Origin: Roseiarcus sp963709185
GTDB lineage: Bacteria > Pseudomonadota > Alphaproteobacteria > Rhizobiales > Beijerinckiaceae
DNA length: 64,000 nt
NCBI GenBank assembly: GCA_963709185.1
Contig: CAVPVQ010000008.1
Span: 1 to 64,000, forward strand
Direction: 5' to 3'
The notes beneath the pieces were generated by a model. That model worked only from the letters and a program-made list of their open reading frames with translations. It had not been told where the DNA came from and did not search any database. Every line of letters starts with the position of its first letter. Position 1 is the first letter of the stretch. This document shows positions 15,707 through 25,088 of the stretch, piece by piece. Position numbers and translations under genes: made by a program.

Positions 15707-17677
15707 ATGAGAATCCCGGATCAAAGCCATGCCGTTGGGACGATCGAGACCGACCGCGCGCGAGAAGGCGGCGATCGATCCGCGGCGGATGAGGCGACTT
15801 CGGTCGACGCTCCTCCAGACGAACAATTTCGGCGGATCGTCGAAAAGATATCAGCGCCGATCTACGTCGTCGACGTTGACGGGCGGCTAACCTTTTGCAA
15901 CGAGGCCGCGACGGCCCTTTGGGGCCGGCGCCCGCCGCTCGGCGAAACCCGGTGGTGCGGCTCGTGGCGTCTCTATTGGCCCGACGGCTCGCCCATGCCG
16001 CCCGACGAGTGCGCCCTGGCCTTGACGCTCAAGAAGCGCGAGCCGGTTTGCGGCGCCGAGGCGATCGCGGAGCGCCCGAATGGCGAGCGCGTTCCGTTCC
16101 TGGCCGAGCCGACGCTTCTGTTCGACGCTGATGGCGCGCTTGCCGGCGCGGTCAACCTGTTGACCGACCTCAGCGACCGCAAATGGAACGACGAGGACGC
16201 GCAGCGCCTGGCCGCGATCGTTTCGTCATCGGACGACGGGATCATCAGCAAGGACTTGAACGGCGTCATTACGAGCTGGAACGCTGGCGCGGGACGAATC
16301 TTCGGCTATGCCGCGGACGAAATCATCGGCAAGCCCGTGACGGTCCTCATTCCCCCGGACCGGCACGACGAGGAGCCGGGCATCCTCGGGCGCATTCTTC
16401 GTGGTGAGCGGATCGACCATTACGAGACGATCCGCCAGCGCAAGGATGGAACGCCGATCGACATTTCCCTCACTGTCTCGCCCATCCGCAACGCCGAGGG
16501 CAAGATCACCGGCGCGTCCAAGATCGCCCGCGACATCACCGGACAAAAGCGTGTCGAGGCGCAGTTGCGCCGACAAACGCTGCGCCTAGCGACGCTCAAT
16601 AACATTTCGAAAACGATCTCACGCGATCTTGACCTCGATCGCACGATCCGGGCGGTCATCGACACAGCGACTGAAGTGGCGGGGGCTGAATTCGGCGCGT
16701 TCTGTTACGACGCCGTTGGGGCGGATGGCGCGGCTCACATGGTCTTCGCGACATGTGGCGCGCCGCCGGAGGCCTTCGAGAACCTGGCGACGTCGACGTT
16801 TCAAGACACAAGGCTCGTTCGCTCCGACGACGTTCGCACCGACCCGCAAATCGTCGGTGGGCTCATAGAGGGAGAGGCCTCGGAGCCCAACTCACGCCTC
16901 AGCAGCTATCTGGCCGCGCCGGTCATCGGTCGAAGCGGCGAGGTTCTTGGCGGAATTTTCGTCGGGCACAGCGAGGCCGGCGTCTTCAATCGAGAAGCTG
17001 AAGACATATTGGTGGGCATCGCCGCCCACGCCGCAATCGCCATGGACAATGCGCGTCTCCACCGATTGTTACAGGATGAGGTCGCGCAGCGCCGGCGCGC
17101 CGAAGAGGCGAAAGAGCTTCTGCTCAACGAGATGAAGCACCGCGTGAAGAATACTCTCGCGACGGTGATGGCGATCGCGCGGCAGACATTTCGCGATTCG
17201 TCGATCGGCGCGCGCGCCGCCTTCGACGCCCGCATTCAAGCTTTGGCAAGCGCGCATGATCTCCTTACGCTTCGAAACTGGGACGGCGCGTCGGTCGAGG
17301 CGGTCGTCGAAAGCGCACTCGACCCTTTCCGCGAAAGCAATCGCGAGCGCTTTCGGGTATCTGGCCCCCCCGCCTCGCTCGACGCCAACAAGGCGCTTAT
17401 GGCGTCGATGATCCTCCACGAACTCGGCACGAACGCGGTCAAATACGGCGCCTTCTCCAACGCCGAGGGCGTCGTGAGCGTGGAATGGGAATTGAGCGCC
17501 GAGCGCGATCGCCTGCGACTGCAATGGCGCGAGTCCGGCGGGCCGCCGGTGCAGCCGCCGCAGCGTCGCGGCTTTGGCTCAATGATGATCGAACGCGCGA
17601 TGGAAGGGCATGGCGGCGCGACACACATCGAGTTCGCGCCGACAGGCGTCGTCTATGACTTGGATATCCCGCTCTAA
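15707..17677 (+). CDS. HWE-family sensor histidine kinase with two PAS and one GAF domain
   Basis: A 656-residue cytoplasmic kinase with no membrane segments. Order: PAS 1 (about 41-155, IVEKISAPIYVVDVDGRLTF), PAS 2 with PAC (about 165-285, SSDDGIISKDLNGVITSWNA), GAF (about 300-455), then an HWE kinase domain. The phosphoacceptor is H478 in NEMKHRVKNTLATV; the N-box is HELGTNAVKYGA and the family-naming Trp-Glu is W594-E595 in VEWEL. HWE kinases are common in Alphaproteobacteria and often act in light or general stress signalling. The second PAS lacks the LOV cysteine motif NCRFL, so blue-light sensing through it is unlikely. No response-regulator gene is adjacent, so its partner is elsewhere. 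Confidence 0.9.
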   Translation: MRIPDQSHAVGTIETDRAREGGDRSAADEATSVDAPPDEQFRRIVEKISAPIYVVDVDGRLTFCNEAATALWGRRPPLGETRWCGSWRLYWPDGSPMPPDECALALTLKKREPVCGAEAIAERPNGERVPFLAEPTLLFDADGALAGAVNLLTDLSDRKWNDEDAQRLAAIVSSSDDGIISKDLNGVITSWNAGAGRIFGYAADEIIGKPVTVLIPPDRHDEEPGILGRILRGERIDHYETIRQRKDGTPIDISLTVSPIRNAEGKITGASKIARDITGQKRVEAQLRRQTLRLATLNNISKTISRDLDLDRTIRAVIDTATEVAGAEFGAFCYDAVGADGAAHMVFATCGAPPEAFENLATSTFQDTRLVRSDDVRTDPQIVGGLIEGEASEPNSRLSSYLAAPVIGRSGEVLGGIFVGHSEAGVFNREAEDILVGIAAHAAIAMDNARLHRLLQDEVAQRRRAEEAKELLLNEMKHRVKNTLATVMAIARQTFRDSSIGARAAFDARIQALASAHDLLTLRNWDGASVEAVVESALDPFRESNRERFRVSGPPASLDANKALMASMILHELGTNAVKYGAFSNAEGVVSVEWELSAERDRLRLQWRESGGPPVQPPQRRGFGSMMIERAMEGHGGATHIEFAPTGVVYDLDIPL

Positions 17678-17861
17678 CCGGGGCGACCGGTTGCGTTCGG
17701 TGGGGAAGTCAATTCGTAGGGCCTGTGCGCCGCGTACATTAGGACCAAAGCCGGCGTCGTTCGATTGCGGTGCGATCGTTCGACTTCTCGATCGAAACTA
17801 CTCCGGTTGCGCTTTTTTTGGCGCGATTTCGAGCTTGCGGGCGCCTTTCGGCCGCGCCAAG

Positions 17862-18052
17862 GTATGAATGTGCGCCGAAGAAGAACCCCTCGCTGCGGCG
17901 GCGCAATCGTTTGAAAGAGCAAGATAATTGAGCTGCGATCCCAGGGTCCCGCCGGATGCAAATCGAATGAGTGCGAATTCGACGAATTTTTAAAATGAAA
18001 CAATAATTTGAAGCGTGAGTAAGCTGGGGTCCCACGTCGGCGAAATATGACA
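17862..18052 (-). repeat. Dispersed repeat R, copy 2 (inverted)
   Basis: Reverse-complement copy of R1 (3719-3906) and R3 (40894-41087): on the minus strand it reads GTCATATTTCGCCGACGTGG, then TTGTTTCATTTTAAAAATTC, then TCTTTCAAACGATTGCG. It lies directly upstream of the enamidase gene and fills most of its promoter region. Confidence 0.75.
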
Positions 18053-18070
18053 AGAGGTCAAGGTCATTCA

Positions 18071-19267
18071 ATGGCTCAGGACGAACCCGCCGCCTCCGGC
18101 GCGCCGACCAAGCTCGTCATCAAGAACATCGGGCTGATGCTGAGCGGCGATCTGGCGCGGCCCATCCTCGACGCCGACGCGATTGTCGCGGTCGACGGGC
18201 GCATCGCGGGGATCGGCCGCGCCGTCGACCTCGACTTCGCCGGCGCCGCCACGATCATCGACGCGCATGGCGTCGCGCTGGCGCCGGGCCTCATCGACAG
18301 CCATGTTCATCCGGTGGCGGGCGACTGGACGCCGCGGCAGAACCAGCTTGGCTGGATCGACTCATGCCTTCATGGCGGCGTCACCACCATGGTGTCGGCC
18401 GGCGAGGTGCATACGCCCGGCCGCCCGCGCGACATCGTCGGCCTCAAGGCGATGGCGATCACGGCGCAGCGCTGCTTTTCGAGCTTTCGCGCCAGCGGCG
18501 TGAAAATCCACGCGGGCGCCCCGGTCATCGAGCCAGGCATGGAGGAGCACGACTTCGCCGAACTTGCCGGCGCCGGCATCCGCTACCTCGGCGAAGTCGG
18601 CCTCGGCGGCGTCAAGGACGGGCCGACCGCCCGCCGGATGGTGGCCTGGGCGCGCAAATACGGCATCAACAGCACGATCCACACCGGCGGCCCGTCGATC
18701 CCCGGTTCGGGCCTGATCGACAAGGATGTCGTGCTCGAGGCCGACACCGACATCATCGGCCATATCAACGGCGGCCACACCGCGCTGCCGGACGATCAGA
18801 TCATCTGTCTGTGCGAGGGCTGCAAGCGCGGCCTCGAACTCGTCCACAACGGCAATGAACGTGCGGCCCTGCTGACGCTGCGCACCGCCAGGGAGATGGG
18901 CGAACTCGGGCGGGTCATCCTTGGCACCGACGCGCCGGCGGGCTCCGGCGTGCAGCCGCTCGGCATCATGCGCATGATCTCACTGCTCTCCTCGCTCGGC
19001 GACACGCCGGCCGAAGTCGCCTTTTGCTTTGCGACCGGAAACACCGCGCGGTTGCGCGCGCTCGACTGCGGGCTGATCGAGGTCGGGCGTTCGGCGGACT
19101 TCGTGTTCATGGACCGCGCGCAGCACTCGGCCGGCAAAACCTTGCTCGAAAGCGTGCGGCTTGGCGATTTGCCGGGCGTCGGCATGACCGTGATCGACGG
19201 GATCGTGCGCTCCCACCGCAGCCGCAACACGCCGCCGGCCGAGAAGATCCCGAGCATCGTGCAGTAA
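18071..19267 (+). CDS. ena: Enamidase-like amidohydrolase of nicotinate catabolism
   Basis: Amidohydrolase-superfamily enzyme of 398 residues. Metal-binding features: SHVHP after APGLID (HxH), a conserved Lys region EVGLGGVKDG, His in STIHTGG and NGGH, and Asp in LGTDAPAGSG. The overall sequence and the neighbouring 6-hydroxynicotinate reductase and nicotinate dehydrogenase genes point to enamidase, which opens the ring of 1,4,5,6-tetrahydro-6-oxonicotinate to 2-formylglutarate plus ammonia, as known from Eubacterium barkeri. I prefer ATG 18071 over the in-frame ATG at 18047, which lies in repeat R2. It is convergent with the MarR gene, and a terminator hairpin follows. Confidence 0.8.
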   Translation: MAQDEPAASGAPTKLVIKNIGLMLSGDLARPILDADAIVAVDGRIAGIGRAVDLDFAGAATIIDAHGVALAPGLIDSHVHPVAGDWTPRQNQLGWIDSCLHGGVTTMVSAGEVHTPGRPRDIVGLKAMAITAQRCFSSFRASGVKIHAGAPVIEPGMEEHDFAELAGAGIRYLGEVGLGGVKDGPTARRMVAWARKYGINSTIHTGGPSIPGSGLIDKDVVLEADTDIIGHINGGHTALPDDQIICLCEGCKRGLELVHNGNERAALLTLRTAREMGELGRVILGTDAPAGSGVQPLGIMRMISLLSSLGDTPAEVAFCFATGNTARLRALDCGLIEVGRSADFVFMDRAQHSAGKTLLESVRLGDLPGVGMTVIDGIVRSHRSRNTPPAEKIPSIVQ

Positions 19268-19324
19268 GAGATTCGTCGCTCCAATCTCGTGCGTCGGCGC
19301 GGCCACGCCCACTCGATTCCTCTC

Positions 19325-19354
19325 CGGCGCTGCGTGCGGCGCCGCGCATTTTTT
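19325..19354 (+). terminator. Rho-independent terminator after the enamidase gene
   Basis: Stem CGGCGC/GCGCCG with an 8-base loop (19325-19344), then CGCA and a run of six T (19349-19354). It lies between the convergent enamidase and MarR genes and fits termination of the plus-strand transcript. Confidence 0.6.
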
Positions 19355-19364
19355 CGACCGATCG

Positions 19365-19862
19365 CTATGTGAGCCGTCGCAACAGCGTCATGAGCGCCCA
19401 GCGCTCGTCCTCATTCAGCGGCGCAAGCGTGTCCGCGGTGATGCGCTCGGCGAGCGGCTTGGCTCTGCGGTAGAGCGCGCTGCCGTCGGCGGTGAGCGCG
19501 ACGTGGAGACGCCGGCCATCCGCGGCGTCGGTCGTAGTCTGGGTCAGTCCGCGCTTCGTCAGCCGGTCGATCACGCCCTTGATCGTCGCGGCGTCCATCG
19601 CCGTCAGCCGTCCCAGAAGATTCTGCGAGCACGGCCCCCGTTCATGGAGTTTGGAGATGGCCGCCCATTGCGTCGGGGTGACACCCTCGATCATCAGCGA
19701 GGCGAAGATGGCGGTATGGCGCTGCTGCGCCTGGCGCAGGATGAAGCCGATCTGGGCGTCGAGAACATAGTCGCACCGCCGCTCGCGGTCGCCTTCGAGG
19801 GGGGGCTTTTTCATCGGCGGCATCGGTATCATAGCCTGCTTGGCCCTCCTGGACCGGGTCAC
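19365..19862 (-). CDS. MarR-family transcriptional regulator
   Basis: MarR-type winged-helix repressor, up to 165 residues. The wHTH is clear: VTPTQWAAISKLHERGPCSQ, LLGRLTAMDAATIKGVIDRL, then the wing RGLTQTTTDAADGRRLHVAL. Flanking helices should form the dimer. Its GTG (19860-19862) overlaps the stop of livF, so it is the last gene of the nicotinate transport/catabolism operon. NicR of Pseudomonas putida is a MarR-type regulator of nicotinate genes that responds to 6-hydroxynicotinate; a comparable role here is inferred from position. A Met about ten residues later (MIPMPPMKK) is an alternative start. Confidence 0.85.
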   Translation of the reverse strand: MTRSRRAKQAMIPMPPMKKPPLEGDRERRCDYVLDAQIGFILRQAQQRHTAIFASLMIEGVTPTQWAAISKLHERGPCSQNLLGRLTAMDAATIKGVIDRLTKRGLTQTTTDAADGRRLHVALTADGSALYRRAKPLAERITADTLAPLNEDERWALMTLLRRLT

Positions 19863-20578
19863 AGCGCGAGATAGGCGTCGCGGACGTCCGGCCTTGCGTC
19901 GAATTCCTTCATCGTTCCCGCAAAGCGGATGGCGCCTTTCTCGATGACCGAGACGCGATCGGCGACCAGGCGCGCAAAATGCATATTCTGCTCGCTGAGC
20001 AGCAGGCTCATGCCCTCGCGCTTCATCTGACGGATCGCGTCGATCATCTGCTCGACGATCCTGGGCGCCAGCCCCTCCGACGGCTCGTCGAGCAGCACGA
20101 GGGAAGGGTTGCCCATGAGCGTGCGGGCGATGGTGAGCATCTGCTGCTCGCCGCCCGACATCCGGCCGCCGAGGCGTCCGCGCAAATCTCGCAAGTTCGG
20201 GAAAATCTCGAACAGGCGATCGAGCGTCCAGGTCGGCGCGCCCACGCGCGGCGCCTGCCGGCCGACCAAAAGATTTTCCTCGACCGTCAGGTCAGAGAAG
20301 ATGCGCCGGTCCTCGGGGACGTAACCGAGGCCGCGCCGCACGATTTCATAAGTGGCGAGCGCCGATACGTTCTCGCCGTTGAAGACGACCTCGCCGGCTC
20401 GATTTGCGATGAGGCCGAGGATCGCTCGAAAGGTCGTCGACTTGCCGGCGCCGTTGCGTCCAAGAAGCGCCGCCACCTCGCCCGCGCCGACTTCGAGCCC
20501 GACGCCATGGAGAATGCGCGCCCCACCGTAGGCGGCGCTGAGGCCGCTGACGCGAAGTTTTTCGGGCGCGGGCGTCAT
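19859..20578 (-). CDS. livF: Branched-chain-type ABC transporter ATPase (LivF)
   Basis: 239-residue LivF-type ATPase. Walker A is LLGRNGAGKST, the signature is RMSGGEQQMLTIAR, and Walker B is LVLLDEPSEGL. YVPEDRRIFSDLTVEENLLV is typical of LivF. It energises the importer together with LivG and the fused permease. The start overlaps the livG stop by four bases and its own stop overlaps the MarR start. By context the importer should serve nicotinate or a ring-cleavage product; specificity is inferred only. Confidence 0.92.
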   Translation of the reverse strand: MTPAPEKLRVSGLSAAYGGARILHGVGLEVGAGEVAALLGRNGAGKSTTFRAILGLIANRAGEVVFNGENVSALATYEIVRRGLGYVPEDRRIFSDLTVEENLLVGRQAPRVGAPTWTLDRLFEIFPNLRDLRGRLGGRMSGGEQQMLTIARTLMGNPSLVLLDEPSEGLAPRIVEQMIDAIRQMKREGMSLLLSEQNMHFARLVADRVSVIEKGAIRFAGTMKEFDARPDVRDAYLAL

Positions 20579-21336
20579 CGCTCCGCCTCGTAGAGCGCGC
20601 CGGCGCCGAGATAGATGGCCTGGACCTCGCGATTGGCGCGCACGACCTCCGGCGAACCTTCGGCGACGAGCGCGCCCCGGTTGAGCACCAGAATGCGATG
20701 GGCGTGTTCGAACACCACATCCATATCGTGCTCGGTGAACAACACGCCGATCATGCGTTCGCGCGCAATTCGCGCCGTCAGACTCATGAGCGCCTTGCGC
20801 TCGCTGGGCGCCATGCCGGCGGTCGGTTCGTCCATCAGCAGCAGCCGGGGCTCGTTGGCCAGCGCGATGGCGAGTTCGAGTCGCTTGAGATCGCCGTAAG
20901 CGAGTTCGCCGCAACTGCGCTGCGCCTGGTCGCTCATGCCGACAAGCGCCAGCAGCCGTCCCGCCTCGTCGATGTAGTAGCGTCCCGCCCAGCGGCTCAA
21001 CAGCCATTCGCGGCGATGGTGCGCGAGCAGCGCCATCTGCACATTCTCGGCCACCGTCATCGACGCGAAGGTCGCCGTGATCTGGAACGTCCGCCCGACG
21101 CCGAGCCGTCCGATATTGCGCGGGGCCATCCCGCTGATGTCCCGACCGAAGATGAGGATGCGGCCGCTGGTCGGCGCGAGCTGGCCGTTGATCAGGTTGA
21201 AGCAGGTGCTTTTGCCGGCGCCGTTCGGCCCGATCAGCGCCAGCGTCTCGCCGGCCTCCAACGCGAAGGTCACATTTTTGACCGCCTCGAAGCCCGAATA
21301 GTTTTTGCTGACGCCCTCGACGGCAAGGATGCTCAC
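20575..21336 (-). CDS. livG: Branched-chain-type ABC transporter ATPase (LivG)
   Basis: 253-residue LivG-type ATPase starting with GTG (21334-21336), overlapping the permease stop. Walker A IGPNGAGKST, Q-loop region GRTFQITATFASMTVAENVQ, Walker B LLLMDEPTAGM. The signature is atypical: CGELAYGDLKRLELAIALA, the LAYG variant common in LivG proteins. It pairs with LivF for import in the nicotinate cluster. Confidence 0.92.
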   Translation of the reverse strand: MSILAVEGVSKNYSGFEAVKNVTFALEAGETLALIGPNGAGKSTCFNLINGQLAPTSGRILIFGRDISGMAPRNIGRLGVGRTFQITATFASMTVAENVQMALLAHHRREWLLSRWAGRYYIDEAGRLLALVGMSDQAQRSCGELAYGDLKRLELAIALANEPRLLLMDEPTAGMAPSERKALMSLTARIARERMIGVLFTEHDMDVVFEHAHRILVLNRGALVAEGSPEVVRANREVQAIYLGAGALYEAER

Positions 21337-23182
21337 GACCGCGCTCCGCCGGCCCGCGCGGCGCGCCAGGACTCGAAAGCGCCGCCGACGCCCTTCGGGA
21401 AAAGCACGACGAGAGCGACGATGAGCACGCCGAGCGCGAGCCTGGAATAGTCGGTGTGGCTGATGACCCAGATCGACAGCGAACGATACAGCGCGGCGCC
21501 GACGATGCCGCCCGACACGGTGCCGACGCCGCCGAGCAGCCCCATCACCAGCCCGTCGATCGACAGCGGAATCCCGAGGTTGTCGGGAAACACGCTGCCC
21601 TTGAGGAATGCGTAGAGCGCGCCGGCGAGCGCCGCGAAGCCGCCGGCGACCGCGAAGCTCGCCCACTGGATGCGCCGCCGATCGAGGCCGATCGCCTCGG
21701 CGCGCAGTTCGGAATCGCGCAAGGCGCGTAACGAATAGCCAAAAGGCGAGAACACGATCATGCGCAACGCCGCGACGCCGGCGCCGACCAGCGCGAGGGT
21801 CAGCCAGTAGAAATGCGTTGATGAGGCGGCCCAGGCGCTCGGCCAGATGCCGAGCAGGCCGTTGTCGCCGCCCGTGACCTCGCTCCATTGATCAACGACC
21901 GACCAGGCGATCTGGGCGAAGGCGAGCGTCAGCATCGCGAAATAGACGCCCGACAGGCGCACGCAGAACCAGCCGAAGACGATTGCGCCGGCGAGGCCGA
22001 GCAGCAGCCCGGCGACGAGCGCGGTCTCCATCCCCACGCCGAGCTGCTTGAGCGCGAGCGCCGCGCCATAGGAGCCGAGGCCGAAATAGGCGGCATGGCC
22101 GAACGAGACGAGGCCGCCGGCGCTGACGAGAAAGTGCAGGCTCGCCGCATAGAGCACGAAAATCAGCACTTCCGTTGCGACATTCAGAAGATAGTCGCCG
22201 CCCGCGAACGGCAGCAGCGCCGCGGCGAGGAATCCGAGCATGACGATCAGCCGCGCCCGCGGCGTCAGGGGACGCCAGGGCAAGGTCATCGCCCCGCCGG
22301 CGGCGCGCGCGGGCGCTTCGGCGCGCCCGAGCAGGCCCCACGGCCGCACGACGAGCACCAGCGCCATCACCAGAAAGACCAGAACGATGGAAATCTTCGG
22401 AAAGACGAGAATGCCGAAGGCGTTGAGCTCCGAGACGATGATCGCGGCGAGAAACGTGCCGGGCACATTGCCGAGGCCGCCTATAACGACCACCACCAGC
22501 ACTTCGATGATCACCTGCAAGTCCATCGTATGGCTCGCCGCCTCGCGTGGCAGTTCGAGCGCGCCTCCCAGCGCGGCGAGGAAGACGCCGAGCGCGAAGA
22601 CGCTGGTGAACAGCCATTTCTGGTCGACGCCGAGCGCGGCGACCATTTCCCGATCCTGCGTCGCCGCGCGCACCAGCACGCCCCAGCCCGTGCGGCGGAA
22701 CAGCAGCCACAGCAGCCCGAGCACGAGCGGGCCGAGCCCGATGAGCAGCAGGTCATAAGTCGGAAAGGGCAGCCCGAAGAGATCCACAGCGCCCTTGAAG
22801 CCTGGCGCGCGCGGCCCAAGCAACTCGCTTGGCCCCCAAATGATCAGCACCAGGTCCTCAACGATCAGCGTGACGCCGAAGGTCGCCAGCAATTGGAAAA
22901 GCGCGGGGCGCCGTAGATGCGCCGCAGCAGGATGATTTCGACGAGCGTTCCGACCGCCGCGACGACCATCGCCGCGAGCAGGATTCCGCCCCAGAACCCA
23001 AGGGGTCCGGAAAACTGCTCGGTGAGCGTGAAGCCTACATAGGCCCCGAGCATATAGAAGGCGCCATGCGCGAAATTGACGATGCGCATGACGCCGAAAA
23101 TGATCGAAAGTCCGGAAGCGACCAGGAACAGAGAACTTGCGCTCGCCAGGCCGGTGACGAATTGATCGAAGTAGAAGTTCAC
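21333..23182 (-). pseudogene. livHM: Fused LivH-LivM permease with one frameshift
   Basis: Inner-membrane permease of the Liv type. The LivH part starts with GTG at 23180-23182 (NFYFDQFVTGLASASSLFLV, FGVMRIVNFAHGAFYMLGAY). After LLRRIYGAP the frame is lost near 22906-22912, where one base is missing from a GC run, and resumes as ALFQLLATFGVTLIVEDLVL. LivH then runs into LivM without any stop (RPWGLLGRAEAPARAAGG then MTLPWRPLTP), so the intact gene would make one fused polypeptide of about 615 residues. The LivM half carries SAGGLVSFGHAAYFGLGSYG and SPFGYSLRALRDSELRAEAI. An internal ATG could still make LivM alone. It may be a real mutation or an assembly error. Confidence 0.8.
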
Positions 23183-23204
23183 CGTTCGACTCTGCCGCCG
23201 GAGA

Positions 23205-23235
23205 GGCCGAGCGCTGAGGCGAGACCGCCTCGGCC
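23205..23235 (-). promoter_or_regulatory. GC-rich stem-loop between binding-protein and permease genes
   Basis: Inner stem GAGGCG-AGAC-CGCCTC (23216-23231) inside a partly paired GGCC/GGCC frame. There is no T-run. Such hairpins after a binding-protein gene usually protect or partly terminate the transcript so that more binding protein than permease is made; that role is inferred. Confidence 0.45.
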
Positions 23236-23242
23236 CAAGCGA

Positions 23243-24451
23243 TCAGTTCTGCGGTCGCAGCTTTTTCACCTCTTCGTCGGAGGGCAGATAATCGGCGCCG
23301 TCGTGATAGGTCACGTCGACCATCACGCCCTTGCCGTCCTTCAGGGCGGTCTTGCCGACAAAGGCGCCGAGCGTCGACTGATGGTCGGATTTGCGGAACG
23401 TGACCGGGCCGAAAGGCGTGTCGACCTTGATGCCTTCGGCGGCGTCGACGAGCTTTTCGCTGTCCGTCGAATTGGCTTTGGCGAGGATCGCCGCCGCCGC
23501 TTCGATCGTCGAATAGCCGACCACCGAACCAAGCCGCGGGTAGTCGTTGTATTTGGCCTGATAGGCCTTGAGAAAGGCCGCGTGGTCGGGAATCGTCACG
23601 GCGTTCCAGGGATAGCCGGTGACGATCCACCCCTCCGGCGTTTCGTCCTTGAGGGGATCGAGATATTCCGGCTCGCCGGTCAGAAAGCTGACCACCGAGC
23701 GGTCCTTGAACAGGCCACGCGTATTGCCCTCGCGCACGAGCTTGACGAGGTCGGGGCCGAACGTGACGTTGAGGATCGCCTCGGGTTCGGTCTTGGCGAT
23801 CGCCTCGACGACTGCGCCCGCGTCGATCTTGCCCTGCGGCGGCCATTGCTCGCCGACCCACTGGATGTCCGGCCGCTTCTGCGAAAGCAGCTTCTTGAAC
23901 ACGGCGACGGCCGACTGGCCGTATTCATAATTGGGGGCGATCGTCGCCCATTTCTTGGCCGGCAGCTTCGCCGCCTCCTCGGCGAGCATCGCGGCTTGCT
24001 CGTAATTGGCCGGCCGCAGGCGGAAGGTATAGCGATTGCCCTGCGACCAGGTTATCGCGTCGGTGAGCGGTTCGGCGGCGAGGAACAGGATTTTCTTCTG
24101 CTTGGCGAAATCGGACACCGCGAGGCCGATGTTCGAGAAGAAGGTTCCCGCCAGCATGACGACGCCGTCCTTGGAGACGAGCTCGTTGGCCTGCGTCACC
24201 GCGTCGCCCGGCTTGCCGCCGTCGTCCTTGGAAATCACTTCGAGCTTCTTGCCGTCGACGCCGCCCTTGGCGTTAATCTCGTCAACCGCGAGCCGCCAGC
24301 CTTTGCGATAGGGCTCAGTGAACGAAGGCAGCGCGGAATAGGAGTTGATCTCGCCGATCTTGATCGTCTCTTGCGCGGCGACGGGCGCGCTCAGGGTCGC
24401 CAGACCGCCGATGACCGCCAGGACCGAGAATACCGTCGATGAAGTGTGCAT
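23243..24451 (-). CDS. Branched-chain-type ABC substrate-binding protein
   Basis: Periplasmic binding protein of the Leu/Ile/Val type (Peripla_BP_6), 402 residues. The signal peptide is MHTSSTVFSVLAVIGGLATL with cleavage after VAA-Q. The mature start ETIKIGEINSYSALPSFTEP and AVDEINAKGGVDGKKLEVIS are family hallmarks. It is expressed with the AA_synth genes upstream and the permease/ATPase genes downstream. The ligand is probably nicotinate or a nicotinate-derived acid, by context only. Confidence 0.9.
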   Translation of the reverse strand: MHTSSTVFSVLAVIGGLATLSAPVAAQETIKIGEINSYSALPSFTEPYRKGWRLAVDEINAKGGVDGKKLEVISKDDGGKPGDAVTQANELVSKDGVVMLAGTFFSNIGLAVSDFAKQKKILFLAAEPLTDAITWSQGNRYTFRLRPANYEQAAMLAEEAAKLPAKKWATIAPNYEYGQSAVAVFKKLLSQKRPDIQWVGEQWPPQGKIDAGAVVEAIAKTEPEAILNVTFGPDLVKLVREGNTRGLFKDRSVVSFLTGEPEYLDPLKDETPEGWIVTGYPWNAVTIPDHAAFLKAYQAKYNDYPRLGSVVGYSTIEAAAAILAKANSTDSEKLVDAAEGIKVDTPFGPVTFRKSDHQSTLGAFVGKTALKDGKGVMVDVTYHDGADYLPSDEEVKKLRPQN

Positions 24452-24503
24452 GATGAGGAGCTCCCGATCAGTTATGCAAGGACTTGGCTCGCGGCGCCGG
24501 CGT

Positions 24504-25088
24504 TCAGCGAAGCCCGTCGACGCCTTTGATCTCGTTCTTGGTCAGGCCGCCCACCCGCGGATGGGGCCGCCCGGAATCGGTAATCGCGACGGCGACGACG
24601 ATCTCGTTCGCACGCGGGGCGTCGGCGATGCGCACCTCCATGCCATCGAAATGACTGCGCACGAAAGCGGCGTCCTTATGGCCGAGCGGAACGTCGAGCG
24701 CAACGCCCGGACCGCCGCGCTTCTTCGATGACGGGATGAGCGCGGCGCCCTTGCCGAGCGTCTTGCGCACCGGCGCGCCGAGTTTGGGATGAAGGATCGC
24801 GGCGGCGTGTTCGAGCTCGCCATTCTCGCCGACCGCCGCGGCCTTGCCGTAGCTCTCCGCTCGCGCGCCTTCGATCCCCAGCGCGGCGACGGCGCGCGCG
24901 GCGAGCAGGTCGCCAAGCTCCTCGCCAATGTCCATCAAGGGCGAAAGATCCTCCACGAAGCGTCCTGCAAACGGATTGTCGATGACCGCCACCGCCGCTG
25001 CGCGGCGCGTCGGCGGATCGACGGCGCGGTCCATCTCGATTCTCGTCTCCTCGACGACGGTGACGATCTTTCGAATCCTGGCTTTCAT
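24504..25088 (-). CDS. AA_synth-family protein 1 (PF06684 type)
   Basis: 194 residues of the amino acid synthesis family (DUF1185/AA_synth), a family of unproven function. Seen: MKARIRKIVTVVEETRIEMD, the conserved DNPFAGRFVEDLSPLMDIGE, GKAAAVGENGELEHAAAI, LDVPLGHKDAAFVRSHFDGM and RPHPRVGGL. No signal peptide. It overlaps the second copy by ATGA (25085-25088). Paired copies beside nicotinate genes suggest a heteromeric enzyme acting on a ring-derived acid or amide; that is inference. Confidence 0.85.
   Translation of the reverse strand: MKARIRKIVTVVEETRIEMDRAVDPPTRRAAAVAVIDNPFAGRFVEDLSPLMDIGEELGDLLAARAVAALGIEGARAESYGKAAAVGENGELEHAAAILHPKLGAPVRKTLGKGAALIPSSKKRGGPGVALDVPLGHKDAAFVRSHFDGMEVRIADAPRANEIVVAVAITDSGRPHPRVGGLTKNEIKGVDGLR

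Noticed and set aside
17676..17692. Hairpin AACCGG-GGCGA-CCGGTT at the end of the sensor kinase gene
   Set aside because: Only a 6-bp stem overlapping the stop codon and no T-run, so it is not a convincing terminator.
23183..23861. Upstream part of an 842-codon minus-strand frame
   Set aside because: Only the part below about 22905 is the real permease frame; above it the frame is out of phase with LivH and antisense-free only by chance.
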